A stretch of 64,000 nt of DNA. Origin: Lamellibrachia satsuma (Eukaryota > Annelida > Polychaeta > Sabellida > Siboglinidae). Shown piece after piece: positions 33,598-63,524 of the stretch. The stretch is taken from contig BSQZ01000001.1 in assembly GCA_033239005.1 (NCBI GenBank), positions 5,463,501 through 5,527,500 of the forward strand. Reading direction: 5' to 3'. The notes under the pieces are model-generated. The model saw only the letters and a list, made by a program, of their open reading frames with translations. It did no database searches and had not been told where the DNA came from. Each line of letters starts with the position of its first letter. Position 1 is the first letter of the stretch. Made by a program: the position numbers and the translations under genes.

Positions 33598-34790
33598 TCT
33601 GCCGGACACCGTGAAGTCCACAGTACGACTCTTCGCGGATGACTGCCTGCTCTATCGGGAGGTCCGCTCCTTTCTAGATCACCTCACCCTGCAGTCCGAC
33701 CTCAAGAACCTCTAGGAATGGGCAGCCCGGTGGGGGATGCGCTTCAGTGCGCAGAAGTGCTACGTCCTCTCCACCAAACGCAGATCACACTTCTACTATA
33801 GACGTGGAGGCACCATTCTCAAACATGTAGAGCTAAACTCTTACATCGACATTGAGATCTCTGCCGACCTGAATTGGTCAACACACATCACCGACCTGGG
33901 CAAGAAAGCTGGATCAACGCTCGGCTTCCTACGCCGGAATTTCCGGAACTGCCCTCAGGAGTGTCGACGCCTTGCGTACATCGTTCTCGTTAGATCCACC
34001 CTGGAATATAGGGCGGTAGTGTGGGACCCCCACCTCAAACACGATACTGAAAAGCTTGAACGCATTCAACGTCAGGCTGCACGCTTCATCACTAGAGACT
34101 ACAGATCTCGGGAACCTGGATGCATTGGCAGGAAGCTTGACTTCCTCAACCTCCCACCCTTGGAAGAACGACGTAGGCAACTTAGGCTGTCAGTGCTGTA
34201 CAAGATAGCAAAAGGCCTGGTCCCAGCCCTACCTGCTGACGCCTTCCTTACAGCAGCCAACATAAACAGACGTAAGATCCGACCCGGCCACCACATACGA
34301 GGATCCGACCCGGCCACCACATACGAGGATCCGACCCGGCCACCACCTACCAGGATCCGACCCGGCCACCACATACGAGGATCCGACCCGGCCACCACCT
34401 ACGAGGATCCGACACGGCCACCACCTACGAGAAGTACGAAACTCACAACATTCTAAAAAGTCAAACAAACAACAACAGCCGCTGCTTCAAAATACCAAGA
34501 CTGACCAATATAGAGGCTCATTCTTTGTAAAGACCGTCATCGAATTGAACACCCTCACAGATGACATCATCAACCTGCCCACACCCAACGCCTTTTCGTC
34601 TGCAGTTGGGAGGCAGACTGTTTCATTAAACGTCTAGCAACCTTCTCCATGTTTTTATTCTTTTAACTATGTTTTATAAAGTATTTTATTTTATATTGTA
34701 TTCATCCGAATGCGCTGCGTACACCCCAAACGTCACATTAATAGCCGTAATCGGCTTCTGTGATGCACCCACATACAACTGCAGTGGGAT
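33598..34790 (+). pseudogene. L2/Jockey-like LINE fragment (RT 3' half and C-terminus)
   Basis: Begins with VKSTVRLFADDCLLYREVRS, which contains the RT active-site block FADD. An in-frame TAG follows at about 33713. From 33737 a 239-codon ORF continues with SADLNWSTHI, KAGSTLGFLRRNFRNCPQ, STLEYRAVVWDP and KLERIQRQAARFI, the usual thumb and C-terminal region. A 26-bp minisatellite interrupts it at 34276-34431. Beyond it the coding sequence resumes in another frame (KIPRLTNIEAHSFFVKTVIE, NLPTPNAFSSAV) and stops near 34640. The endonuclease and most of the RT are missing. GC content is higher than in the surrounding sequence. Confidence 0.85.
34276..34431. repeat. 26-bp minisatellite, 6 copies, inside a LINE ORF2
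   Basis: The unit GATCCGACCCGGCCACCACA + TACGAG is repeated six times, nearly perfect. Three units make 26 codons, so all three frames are read in turn without a stop. Confidence 0.93.
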
Positions 34791-35192
34791 ATTCAGATTC
34801 AGTGTTCGTTAGAAACATAAAATTAATCAATAGTCATATGAAATGTTAACTGGGCCTGATGTTCACAGTGTTCTGTCAATGGCTCCGGAATAGGCTAGCG
34901 GAAATTATCGACATCCTTTAGAGCCAACCACAACATGTTTTGTCTCGCAATTGCATGCACTGGCACCACAGAGTATTTCATCACATCCGTTACTCGTTGC
35001 AATATGCCTGCATAGTGTCAACTGCAATTCGTATACTGTTGTGTTATCCTTCAGAGGCCATCGGAACCTGTTCTATCCCACAATTTACATGCACTGCACC
35101 GCCACAGTTTCTTTCGTCACATCCATGACCCTTCGCATTATGCCTGGGTAGATTTTACCATTGTACAATTTAATGTCCTTGATGAGCTGCAA

Positions 35193-35600
35193 TCAACTAG
35201 GTTTGGGTGGATCAGAACTGTCGTGTGCTCTCGATTGAGTTGCAGTGGTCTTATAAGTACTGGGCTCTTGGGTGGGTGTAGGCCTAGTAGGCGTAGCTAT
35301 CTCCGTTCCGGCTTTGCTTTGTTTAGCTAGCTTCTTTCTTCGGTGGGCATAACTGTGAGTGAGACCATATGACCACTCCAGCTTCCCGAGCCATATCAGT
35401 TGCAACCAAATTCTTTGTGTTGGTCACGTGGCTATCGAGTATGAGCACAACAGTTGGTTTAACAAAATCGACGAAATGGCAAAGCCGAGTAACAAACCCC
35501 TCGTTGGACATCCAACCTTTGCCCCCGGAGCTCCAACATTTGTCAACCCTATTTTCATCCTCTTCCGTTTATATTTGACCATTTGCACTAAATTTATGTA
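35193..35600 (-). pseudogene. pogo/Tigger DDE transposase relic
   Basis: Minus-strand reading gives GWMSNEGFVTRLCHFVDFVK, then VVLILDSHVTNTKNL, then TDMAREAGVVI. This matches the middle of the DDE_1 catalytic domain of pogo/Tigger/jerky-type transposases, in which the Asp of ILD is catalytic. The Pro-rich stretch that should follow is degenerate, and the last part is a basic and Thr/Pro-rich tail in another frame. The N-terminal helix-turn-helix part is not found. Inactive. Confidence 0.75.
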
Positions 35601-37159
35601 AACCCTAAAATAAAGTCTTTATTAGTCCGAAACAATGTAAATTTGCCTGTGACCAAATGTGTTATGTTACAAGTTCCATCGATTGGACCACTTAGCAACT
35701 TCCTTTATTTGCATTATTATAATTGCTCCCTTGTCTAATATTACTTTATAGTAATCAATAAACTGTGTTGGAATAATTACACACATCTAATGATGGCATA
35801 CCCATATGTGAGTCACTGGTCCAATTGTGGCAACTACAGTGGTCAAATCGTGGACTTTCACGTGTTAAAAATATTGCATTGTCATCACAAGCAGACGACA
35901 TCAATTTTAAAATTATTATTATCGCCACATACGTTGGGCTCCTATACTCTTGATGGACACACATTTTCGCCTGTAAATATGACCAAGGGTGTTGTACTCA
36001 TGACTGATCACGGCCTCATTATTATTATGTCGGGGACATAGAAAACATACTTTCGGTGATAAATATTTAAAAAGTACTGCTATTTCGGTGAAACTTACCG
36101 TGTCATCCGAAATGCCACTGATTAATGACACAATCGATAGAGGACGCCACGGTAGACAGTAATATGGAATATATAGCACGGGTCCGATTGAGGAACTGTG
36201 TCCAATCACGGCAACTCTCCCCTATTTTGGAGGGTTGGCCAGTTAAGTGTGGACAACGTACCAGTAACACCGGATTCTCTAAAATAAACGTGTAGTACAA
36301 AATAGGCAGACCTGCGTTGGATATTTTCCATTATATTAATTTGACAGTTATTGGATGGGTCCCATATTCAGCTGAAAAAATATTCGAGCTTAGGCCTGAC
36401 AAGGCTGGTGTATGCTTTCGCCTTTACTTCTTGTCAGCATTTGTGTCGGTTTCGAGAGTTTCATCTGCTTTAGAGGTGATGTTATCGATGTGGGTTTTAC
36501 GTTTAAGATCTAGCTGTAATTCGACTCAAAGATATGGATGGTAACCGACAGACTTGAGAGACCACGATAGAATGGTATGTTCCATGATTTTACAGCACAC
36601 ATATGTGAGACAAATAGCTCGGTAGTTTTTTGGTAGCCCTCTGTCACGTTTTCTTGAAGATGGTACATATATCAACAGTTTTCCAATCATCAGGCTAATT
36701 CCTTCGTGGAAGCAGAGATTAAAGATGAATTGTAAAATTGGTGCTATTTCACCAGAATAGTCTTTAATGATTCTGACAGGGATTTGATATGGACAAGATG
36801 CTTTATTTACTTGTAAGTTATACAAAATATTCTTAATTCCTTTACAAATTAATATCTGGCATGGATTAATAAGGACTATGTTTCATCGAGGGCATACTCT
36901 CTAGATCTTCTTTTGTACAAATTGATTGAAATTGGTGGTCGAGAGGCTGTGCTTTCCCTACACTGTCAGTTCTGATAGTGTCACCGAAATGTAGTGGGGA
37001 GATGAACTCTGCAGAGTTAAAATATTTGTAAGTCGTCCAGGCCAACTCTGCTGTTGTTGTTCTTGGATCTAGCTTTTGGAGTTTAGAACGTTTGTAAAAA
37101 CATACACCATTCCAGGTTTCGTTTTGTTAACTTTAACTTTAGTGCTTATGTCAGCAAGA

Positions 37160-37545
37160 ACGACGCCATGATCACTCATCCCTAGGGCAACCGTTACATG
37201 TTGAACCAGGTCAGGGTTTGTAGAAAGAACGATGCCATGATCACTCATCCCTGGGGCAACCGTTACATGTTGAACCAGGTCAGGGTTTGTAGAAAGAACG
37301 ACGCCATGATCACTCATCCCTGGGGCAACCGTTACATGTTGAACCAGGTCAGGGTTTGTATAAAGAACGACGCCATGATCACTCATCCCTAGGGCAACCG
37401 TTACATGTTGAACCAGGTCAGGGTTTGTAGAAAGAACGACGCCATGATCACTCATCCCTGGGGCAACCGTTACATGTTGAACCAGGTCAGGGTTTGTAGA
37501 AAGAACGACGCCATGATCACTCATCCCTGGGGCAACCGTTACATA
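37160..37545. repeat. 69-bp minisatellite, 5-6 copies, from a LINE endonuclease domain
   Basis: On the minus strand each 23-codon unit reads STNPDLVQHVTVAPGMSDHG + VVL. It contains the SDH motif, which is the last catalytic block of the endonuclease fold. The units remain in frame with the LINE coding sequence on the downstream side. Confidence 0.92.
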
Positions 37546-37546
37546 T

Positions 37547-37668
37547 TTAACAAGATTTAACAAGATTTGCCATCCAAGCCAAAGGCCCAGATGGCAAGTG
37601 GACAAGGAAGCCATTGGCTTATCGAGAGTCCAACAATGTTCACCTACTTATAACCCGCCCTTCTGATA
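37547..37668 (-). mobile_element. CR1-like 3' tail, inverted, inserted in the LINE endonuclease repeat
   Basis: The reverse complement shows the full tail order: GGGCGGGTTATAAGTAGGTG, GATAAGCCAATGGCTTCC, GTCCACTTGCCATCTGGGCC, AAATCTTGTTAAA. It interrupts one 69-bp unit between CCGTTACAT and TTGAACCAGG, so it postdates at least one unit. Confidence 0.88.
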
Positions 37669-37921
37669 TTGAACCAGGTCAGGGTTTGTAGAAAAGAGAT
37701 CCAGAATGTTATTCCCACGTGTGAGGCAGTGCTAGTTTTTCATTCTTTTTGATATCCTGGAAACAATCATATTCCTAAGTCAAACTTGTCTTACTGACAT
37801 AAACTATGATTATTAGTATATCATCTTAGACCAAAATAATATATCTAGCATGCATAGATAATTATACGTAGCTGATTCAAACAGCATTTGTAAACTGGCT
37901 CAACCAAAACTTGGTGTGTGG

Positions 37922-38005
37922 TAAGTTGAGTCACAATGTAGTACAAGTTGAGTCACAATATAGTACAAGTTGAGTCATAATGTAGTACAAGTTGAGTCAC
38001 AATGG
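37922..38005. repeat. 22-bp repeat, 4 copies, each with an AP-1 consensus
   Basis: The unit AAGTTGAGTCACAATGTAGTAC puts TGAGTCA at 37927, 37949, 37971 and 37993. TGAGTCA is the consensus for Fos/Jun-type bZIP dimers. The spacing is two helical turns. Confidence 0.85.
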
Positions 38006-38640
38006 GTAAATGGTTTATTTGTATAAGCTACGTAGGCTCTTTACTAGTACTTCATAACAACTCAGCCAACACATCTACATGTTGGGTACAATACGTCACT
38101 GACAAGTCAACACGCTTAATTAATAAGTCAACACAATTAATCATTATAGACGTTTAGGTCCAGTGTCACTGACTGTTAATATGTTACCTTGTAGCAATCC
38201 GATGACCCAATTTGCTCGGAAAAATTAATTGCATGTTGTATTTCGCAGTAGAGCAACACTTGTCTGAATTCTTAGCCACTGCTCAACTAACCCTCCTTTG
38301 GGCAATGTGTGGCTCGACTAGCCCCGTTTCGACAAATAAGCTTTTAAAATTAATTCCTCATTATTGCGCAAAGTGATGTAAAGTAAACTTCTTCCTTGTG
38401 CATAGTTAAAATATTTGTAAGCGCACAGGCATTGGAATCTAGTCACATGCATTGATAGTCTACACACTAGCAGACAGTAATCACAATCACCAAAATCTAT
38501 GAAAATTGTAAAAAAAAGACTTTTAGCTCACATTTTCTGACAATTGTGAGAAATAGCACATGTTATGCGTAAATCGTGTCCTAGTAACATGTTCAATCAC
38601 TGTCACTGCTGTAGCTTTCACGGGGAAACATGTGGCTCAA
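38006..38640. other. Unassigned spacer
   Basis: AT-rich sequence without a gene. Confidence 0.4.
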
Positions 38641-39148
<508 letters not shown>

Positions 39149-40230
39149 CAGGGTAGCAGCCAACACCGCATACAAGTTTTAGAACACAACGCCAGAACCT
39201 TCTGTCTACTTAACCCCGTCACCGCTCTCCTGCGTGGATTCGGGAGGGGTCTCACTACGAGGCGAGGGGAGGGGAGGGGGGCAATGCCACATTCCCCTCC
39301 CTTTACCACGTTCGCCTCCGAACGAGTTCCAGCGGTGATCTTAACAAGATAAATACAAAAAAAAAATTATATTTCTAACCCCACCAGAGTCCCAGCTCAG
39401 TAGTCCTGGTTTTCTTGTAATACTATAACAACTTGTACTTCCATTAATACTTATACTATTACAACTTATTCTTCCGTTAATACTTCTACTATTACAACTT
39501 GTACTTCCGTTAATACTTATACTATCACTGACGGACATGCGAGGCAACAAACATACGAAGTCACAATTACTCTATAATAAAGATTATGAGACGTTAGAAA
39601 TGAATCCGAGAAGGCTGAAAGGTTTGGGTCGCTGTAATTTATTTTAGGTGACGATGGTCGGGAGGAGAGAAAACTCCTTTCGGTGTTAAGAGCACTTAAT
39701 TAAACACACCGCCTCCTACTGCCAGGGGCGTTGAGGTTAGCTGGCCGGCTTGCAGATTTCTTCAACCGCCTTTAACTGTAAGTCATCTTCAAAGTGGGAT
39801 ATTGCTCCTGTCTAAAGAAAATGACTTGGTGATTGTTGACAGTGCCTTTTTCATCATTCAGTGTGCAATTTCGTGAACAATAAAACGGAAAACCAAACAT
39901 GTGTTTTAATGTTTGTTTCACGGATAAAAATGTACGTGATTATTTCAGCATGAAAAAGAATAAAAGTGCTTTTTAGAATTTTTGCTGGATATGTGGATGG
40001 TTTTTCATAAATAACCATGATTTGTTTTGTTTTCTGTGGTATGTCTTTGGCTCTTTTAACATGTTCCCAATTATGCTCTAGTATTTACATTATACGCATC
40101 ATTTCACCGGCGACGAATGTATTTCCCACTATAAAACTAAATGTTTTATTTCTATGAAAATAAAATTGTAATACGTATACAACTGTTTCCGTAAAGGCTA
40201 ACTAACTAAATAAATTATAATATTGAAATA
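39149..40230. other. Unassigned spacer with G-rich patch
   Basis: Contains a short run of GGGG blocks at 39262-39281 and an imperfect 30-bp repeat on the theme TAATACTTATACTATTACAA at 39418-39525. No gene recognised. Confidence 0.4.
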
Positions 40231-40235
40231 TCGCG

Positions 40236-41032
40236 TAACAAAGGGGTGAGTTCATGTTGGCATGAGAACCAATGCACTGGGTGGGGAAAGGAAATAACCA
40301 TTGTTGTCATTGTCATAGCAAAGGCGTGAGTTCATTTTGGCATGAGAACCAATGCACTGGATGGGAAAGGAAATAACCATTGTTGTCATTGTCATAACAA
40401 AGGCGTGAGTTCATTTTGGCATGAGAACCAATGCACTGGGTGGGGAAAGGAAATAACCATTGTTGTCATTGTCATAGCAAAGGCGTGAGTTCATTTTGGC
40501 ATGAGAACCAATGCACTGGATGGGAAAGGAAATAACCATTGTTGTCATTGTCATAACAAAGGCGTGAGTTCATTTTGGCAAGAGAACCAATGCACTGGAT
40601 GGGGAAAGGAAATAACCATTGTTGTCATTGTCATAACAAAGGCGTGAGTTCATTTTGGCAAGAGAACCAATGCACTGGATGGGGAAAGGAAATAACCATT
40701 GTTGTCATTGTCATAACAAAGGCGTGAGTTCATTTTGGCATGAGAACCAATGCACTGGATGGGGAAAGGAAATAACCATTGTTGTCATTGTCATAGCAAA
40801 GGCGTGAGTTCATTTCGGCATGAGAACCAATGCACTGTATGGGGAAAGGAAATAACCATTGTTGTCATTGTCATAACAAAGGCGTGATTTCATTTTGGCA
40901 TGAGAACCAATGCACTGGATGGGGAAAGGAAATAACCATTGTTGTCATTGTCATAGCAAAGGCGTGAGTTCATTTTGGCATGAGAACCAATGCACTGGAT
41001 GGGGAAAGGAAATAACCATTGTTGTCATTGTT
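40236..41032. repeat. 80-bp minisatellite, about 10 copies
   Basis: The unit starts CAAAGGCGTGAGTTCATTTT and includes GAGAACCAATGCACTGGATG and AACCATTGTTGTCATTGTCA. Units differ by a few bases. Confidence 0.95.
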
Positions 41033-42064
41033 GGTCATTATGACGTCTCTTGGAACACTTATTCTACGACTAACCGATCTCCACCGACCTGTGTGTTGAA
41101 TGGTGTCGTAGCTACTGACCTGTCTGTAGACTGATGTCGTAGCTGCCGAGACCCGCCGTCTGTTGGCTGGTGCCGTAGCTTCGTCTCACGTTACTGCAGC
41201 AGACGCATTCCTCACCCACCGTCAGTGGAACATTAATTGGTGTGCGCACATTTAAGGCGATCAATTTCAAATGTGCCATTGTAATTCCACCCTCTCAGCG
41301 GGACGCTCTCCTTGTAAAAGATTAGAAGTCGTGACGACTGACAGAGCAGCGCGCACTTTACCTCAAGTGGACCACCTACAACAAACGAGATGTGGACGTC
41401 CCAACCTCGTGTGATTGGTTGCCGAAGATTGCAAGCAGAAACGTCAAACTTATCTTAATGTCGATTGATTTACGGATGCCTTTTTGGAAAGTCCCTGCTT
41501 CTCGAACCGTCTTCCGAAACCGTGAGTTTGGCCTACTTCCGGAATATTTGACAGCACACAAAAGCAGGGTAGATCCCTAGCTCTGTGCACAGGAAACAAG
41601 AATAACATTTCAGCCAGTCAGATTTTGGCTCGTTACTTCTTTCATATTTGGGCCCTCGAACATTATTCAAATGATAAAATAGTATACCAATATATTATGC
41701 GTTATATATTTGCATAAATTGTTACCAACATACGATGCTTAAGGTGTCTTTGGTGGTAATGATACGTCCCGGTTTTCTTAGATTCAAAAGTTAGGATGTT
41801 ATACAGGTCCTAAAAGAAGTTTTAGAGATCGGGGAGTCATCCGCCGATAAGATCAGATCGATTTTGAGGCAATCGAATAGGCTGATAGGCTGGATGGATG
41901 GGATGTGAGAAACTCATCCAATTACTAGAGGTGGATGTTTTGCGGTTGTACTCGCTTAAGGAATGGTGGTCGCTTTTGTGAGAATTTTGTGTGATGCCAT
42001 TTTGGGCTTCGTTGAGGTGCGTCACTGGTGAAGACGTCAAGGCTAATATGGAGATTTTGCCATC
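41033..42064. other. Unassigned spacer
   Basis: Two short overlapping ORFs at 41376-41580 on opposite strands are not recognisable. No other feature. Confidence 0.4.
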
Positions 42065-42330
42065 AACCTGCGCCCGTTGGTAGTTCACTGGCTGTCTTCA
42101 AGGAATCGTGTGTGCTGGTTGGTAGTTTACTGGCTATCTTCCAAGAGTCATGTGTGTGCAGGTTGGTAATTTACTGGTTGTCTTCACGGAGTCATGTGCG
42201 TGCAGGTTGGTAATTTACTGGTTGTCTTGGTGGAGTCATGTGTGTGCAGGTTGGTAATTTACTGGTTGTCTTTGCGGAGTCATGTGTGTGCAGGTTGGCA
42301 GTTTACTGGTTGTTTTCACGAAGTCGTCTC
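42065..42330. repeat. 44-bp minisatellite, about 6 copies
   Basis: The unit reads GTCATGTGTGTGCAGGTTGG then TAATTTACTGGTTGTCTTCACGGA, with more variation in the first two copies. Confidence 0.9.
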
Positions 42331-42671
42331 TTCTAACACAAGACATATAATACGTTACTCCCTCTACCTCTGCGTTGCTGCAATATTCTGTCAATTCTTT
42401 GATGTTATTGAACATGTCTGTATGTTCCTCAAATGTGTAACGAGAACAGAATTTTTAAACTTCTGACATCGAGAAACACAATATTGACACCAATGTCGCA
42501 CACCGTCTGATTAAGATTCTGCCATTATATCCATTTACGCAATGGTCACCACACGTGATGAATGTGGTTTATGTCTCATAAATAGGTGGTTGTCTGGTAT
42601 GACATGTCTGCAAAACGTCGTTAGCTGTCGCATGCCCTCTAACAACATCAAAAACTTCCTTTTTATTTTCT

Positions 42672-43034
42672 TACATACATACATACAAACATATATATTG
42701 CATGCGTACATACATACGTACATGTATACATACATACATACATACATACATACATACATACATACATACATACATACATACATACGTGCATACATATATA
42801 CATATGTACATACATAGATACATACATACGTACACACATATATGCATACACACATTCATACGTACATGCATATATACGTACATACATACATACATACATA
42901 AATACATACATACATACATACATACATACGTAAGTACATAGGTACGTACATACATATATACATACATACATACATACATACATACATACATACATGCATA
43001 CAAACATACGTACATACATACATACATACATACA

Positions 43035-43068
<34 letters not shown>

Positions 43069-43138
43069 AATACATACATACATACATACATACAAATATA
43101 CGTACATATATACGTACATACATACGTACATACATACA

Positions 43139-43172
<34 letters not shown>

Positions 43173-43367
43173 CATATGTACACACGCAAATACGTACATA
43201 CATACGTATATACATACATACATGCATACATATATACATATATACGTACGTACATACATATATACCTACGTACTTACATACATACATATATACATACGTC
43301 CATACATGCATACGTATACATACATATATACATACATAAATACGTACATATATACTTACATAAATAC

Positions 43368-43398
<31 letters not shown>

Positions 43399-43658
43399 GT
43401 ATATACATATATACATACATACATACATAAATACATGCATACATACATATATACGTACGTACGTACATACATATATACATACGTATTTACATACATACAT
43501 ATATACATACGTACTTACATACATACATATATACATATATACATTACATACATACATACGTATACATATACGTAAATACGTATATATATATATATACGTA
43601 CAAACATACATACATACATACGTTCATACATACATACGTACATGCATACATACATAGC
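42672..43658. repeat. (CATA)n microsatellite, about 1 kb
   Basis: CATA tetranucleotides with scattered CGTA, TGTA and TATA interruptions. ORFs of 80-250 codons in several frames are artefacts encoding only H-T-Y-I or M-Y-V-C type peptides. Confidence 0.95.
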
Positions 43659-43682
43659 TGACATTCTACACATAGCTGACCA

Positions 43683-43775
43683 ATCTACATATAATAATAA
43701 ATAATAATGCACTTTATTTTTACACTCATATCCAGAGTACAACTCTGTTCAAGGGTGTTTACAATGACTAAATGG
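43683..43775 (-). mobile_element. Possible SINE/LINE tail with (ATT)n
   Basis: On the minus strand, CCCTTGAACAGAGTTGTACT, then GGATATGAGTGTAAAAATAA and AGTGCATTATTATTTATTAT, looks like the 3' end of a SINE or LINE with a trinucleotide tail. It lies between the two (CATA)n blocks. Confidence 0.4.
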
Positions 43776-43873
43776 ACTAAAATGTGCGTAATAAAATTAA
43801 TGTATTAAGGCTTAAGCTTCATTAAAACAAAAAATGTACTAAGCAAGATAAGCTAAAGCTATCAATACAAGCT

Positions 43874-44475
43874 ATCAATACATACGTACATACGTACGTA
43901 CATTCATATATACATATGTACGTACGTACATACATACATGCATACGTACACGCATATATGTATACATACATATATGTACATACATACATACATACATACA
44001 TACATACATACATACATACATACATACATACATACATACATACATACAAACATACATACAAACATACATACATACATACATACATGCATGCATGCATGCA
44101 TGCATGCATACATACATACGTACGTACATGCATACATACATACATACATACATACATACATACATACATACATACACACACACATACATACATACAAACA
44201 TATATCCATAAATGCGTGCATACGTACATACGTACGTGCATACATACATACATACATACATACATACATACATACATACATACATACATACATACATACA
44301 TGCGTGCATACATAAATACCTACGTAGATGCATACATACATACATACGTATGCGTACATACAGACATGCATACATACATACATATATACATATATACATG
44401 CTTACATACATTCATACATACATACATACATACGTACGTACATACGTATGTACATGCATACATAAGTACGCACGC
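43874..44475. repeat. (CATA)n microsatellite, about 0.6 kb
   Basis: Second CATA block with a (GCAT)n stretch near 44083-44108 and CGTA-rich parts. Not coding. Confidence 0.95.
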
Positions 44476-45310
44476 ACCCAAGCAGGCATCCACGCATGCA
44501 CGCACGCACGCAATCATTAGTTTTAAATCCCCATAAATTTGATCATTATACATATAGCTCATAAGAAATGTGTTATAAATGCATAGCCTTTCTTGAGAGC
44601 TGTCATACTACAAACGAAGTAATTTTGACAAGTTATGGAGTGTTGGGAGCGTGTTTGGGTAGAAGCGGGTGTGTGTAGATACGGGGGTGGGGTAGATGCG
44701 GGGGTGTGGTAGACGCGGAACTTAATATCGCAGACTCGGTATCTATTTAGTGATTTTTCGTCGGACCCAAATAACGACAAAATCGGTTCCTTCCGCCATG
44801 GTGGTCACATGACGAATGGCCTCATTCAATATTCCTTTTCAAACGACGCGTGCAGGTTCCTGTCCGCTGTGAACCCTGACAAAAGTCGACAAGCCGAGAC
44901 TGGCGGCCATTGTGACTCTTCAGTGCCCAGGGTTCCGGTTGTTTGTGGTTGTTACATTGTGCCCATTTGGAGCATACGTTATTTTTGACGAATGTTTGTG
45001 GTTGTTACATTGTGCCCATTTGGAGCATACGTTATTTTTGACGAATGTATTTGCAAAATGAGTGTCTTCAGAACCAATTTCAAACCTGAACAACCTTAAA
45101 TTCTACCATGGGCCAAATTAAATGTTGGTACATTTCAATTAATCAACACCATATATTCGGTCAATCCGCCAATTGTGACACCGCCTATGCATAAACAGCA
45201 TGGCAACAACAAAGCAACAACATGATATCAACATGGTGACAACATTGTGTGAACATGGTAACTGCATGGCAACAACAACTACAACAACATCTACGCAGAT
45301 TAAAACACTA
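44476..45310. other. Region upstream of the nucleoside transporter gene
   Basis: Contains a 53-bp tandem duplication at 44941-45046 (GTTTGTGGTTGTTACATTGT and onward). I see no clear TATA box. A promoter or 5' non-coding exon of the SLC28 gene could lie here. Confidence 0.4.
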
Positions 45311-45312
45311 AC

Positions 45313-45313
<1 letters not shown>

Positions 45314-45356
<43 letters not shown>

Positions 45357-45362
45357 ACTGCA
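45314..45362. repeat. (ACA)n microsatellite
   Basis: A run of about 15 ACA/ACG triplets upstream of the SLC28 gene. Confidence 0.85.
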
Positions 45363-45423
45363 ACAGGGAAACAAGTCCACAGCGGCAGATTGGCCAGTAA
45401 CAGCCGCACACAGTATCCCCCGT

Positions 45424-45732
45424 GTGTGGATGTCTCGATCCCTTCCTGATTATTCAGATGTCGCCGTAATCGATAGGTGCAAGGCCCGTTGGTGCATGGA
45501 CGACGGGGCGCCGACTGGTTGTGACAACGAATCCCTCACAGCTGACGTCGACAGCACGACAGACCAGTTCGTGTCCCGCATACAGTCTGATGGTCAGCAA
45601 CGAACCGAGACTGAACATTTCACGCCACTCGCAGCTGAACTTGTCGAAGCTGCGCGGAATCGCCGTGACGCGTTTGTGAAGGACCACTTGAAGTGGAGGT
45701 TCTTTTTACGGCGCCCACCCGCGTCCGAATGA
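45424..45732 (+). other. GC-rich 102-codon ORF upstream of SLC28 exon 1
   Basis: Encodes a plausible-looking acidic then basic peptide (ELVEAARNRRDAFVKDHLKW near its end) with the same CpG-rich composition as the SLC28 exons. It is in a different frame from exon 1 and ends 100 bp before it. It could be 5' UTR with an upstream ORF, or an unrelated exon. No family is recognised. Confidence 0.3.
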
Positions 45733-45925
45733 CGTCGATAGCGTTCTGTTCACTGTAACGCCAGCATCTCCATCGCCGTTCCGAGTGAGTTACGAGGCGT
45801 CGTTGCCAGATTAGAATCAAATACGTCAACGTGTGCGAAGATGTAAGGCGTCGCTTGCTGGCAGAATCGCACATAAAGACGTGCAATATCGGACAGATCG
45901 GCAAAGAAAAACATCAAGTGAAACG

Positions 45926-63524
<17,599 letters not shown>

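Larger units (their letters stand above)
32981..36222 (-). mobile_element. pogo/Tigger-like DNA transposon, TA-flanked, with nested LINE fragments
   Basis: The left end GGGGAGAGTTGCAGGGATTG and the inverted right end GGGGAGAGTTGCCGTGATTG differ at two positions. Both are flanked by TA (32979-32980 and 36223-36224), the target duplication of Tc1/mariner/pogo elements. Subterminal CGATTGGA-type motifs recur at 33169-33222, 35677 and 36185. A transposase relic lies at 35193-35600 on the minus strand. A CR1 tail and an L2/Jockey-like LINE fragment were inserted inside. Confidence 0.8.
36330..37750 (-). pseudogene. Decayed Jockey/L2-like LINE (endonuclease, RT start, C-terminus)
   Basis: Reading leftwards from 37750, the endonuclease end RGNNILDLFSTNPDLVQ is followed by an inserted CR1 tail. 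Next come repeated units ending MSDHGVV and VNKTKPGMVYVF. A 99-codon RT piece at 36526-36825 contains KASCPYQIPVRIIKDYSGEI and LPKNYRAICLTYVCCKIMEH. Then the sequence jumps to the C-terminal region (LKRKTHIDNITSKADETL, KAKAYTSLVRPKLEY) at 36340-36510. The central RT with the catalytic Asp pair is deleted. Multiple stops. Confidence 0.82.

Noticed and set aside
42663..44536. Many long ORFs in the (CATA)n tracts
   Set aside because: Low-complexity microsatellite open in several frames.
45833..45925. Upstream in-frame ATG of SLC28 exon 1
   Set aside because: It would add 31 basic residues. The later ATG at 45926 fits better with short acidic CNT N-termini. Not excluded.
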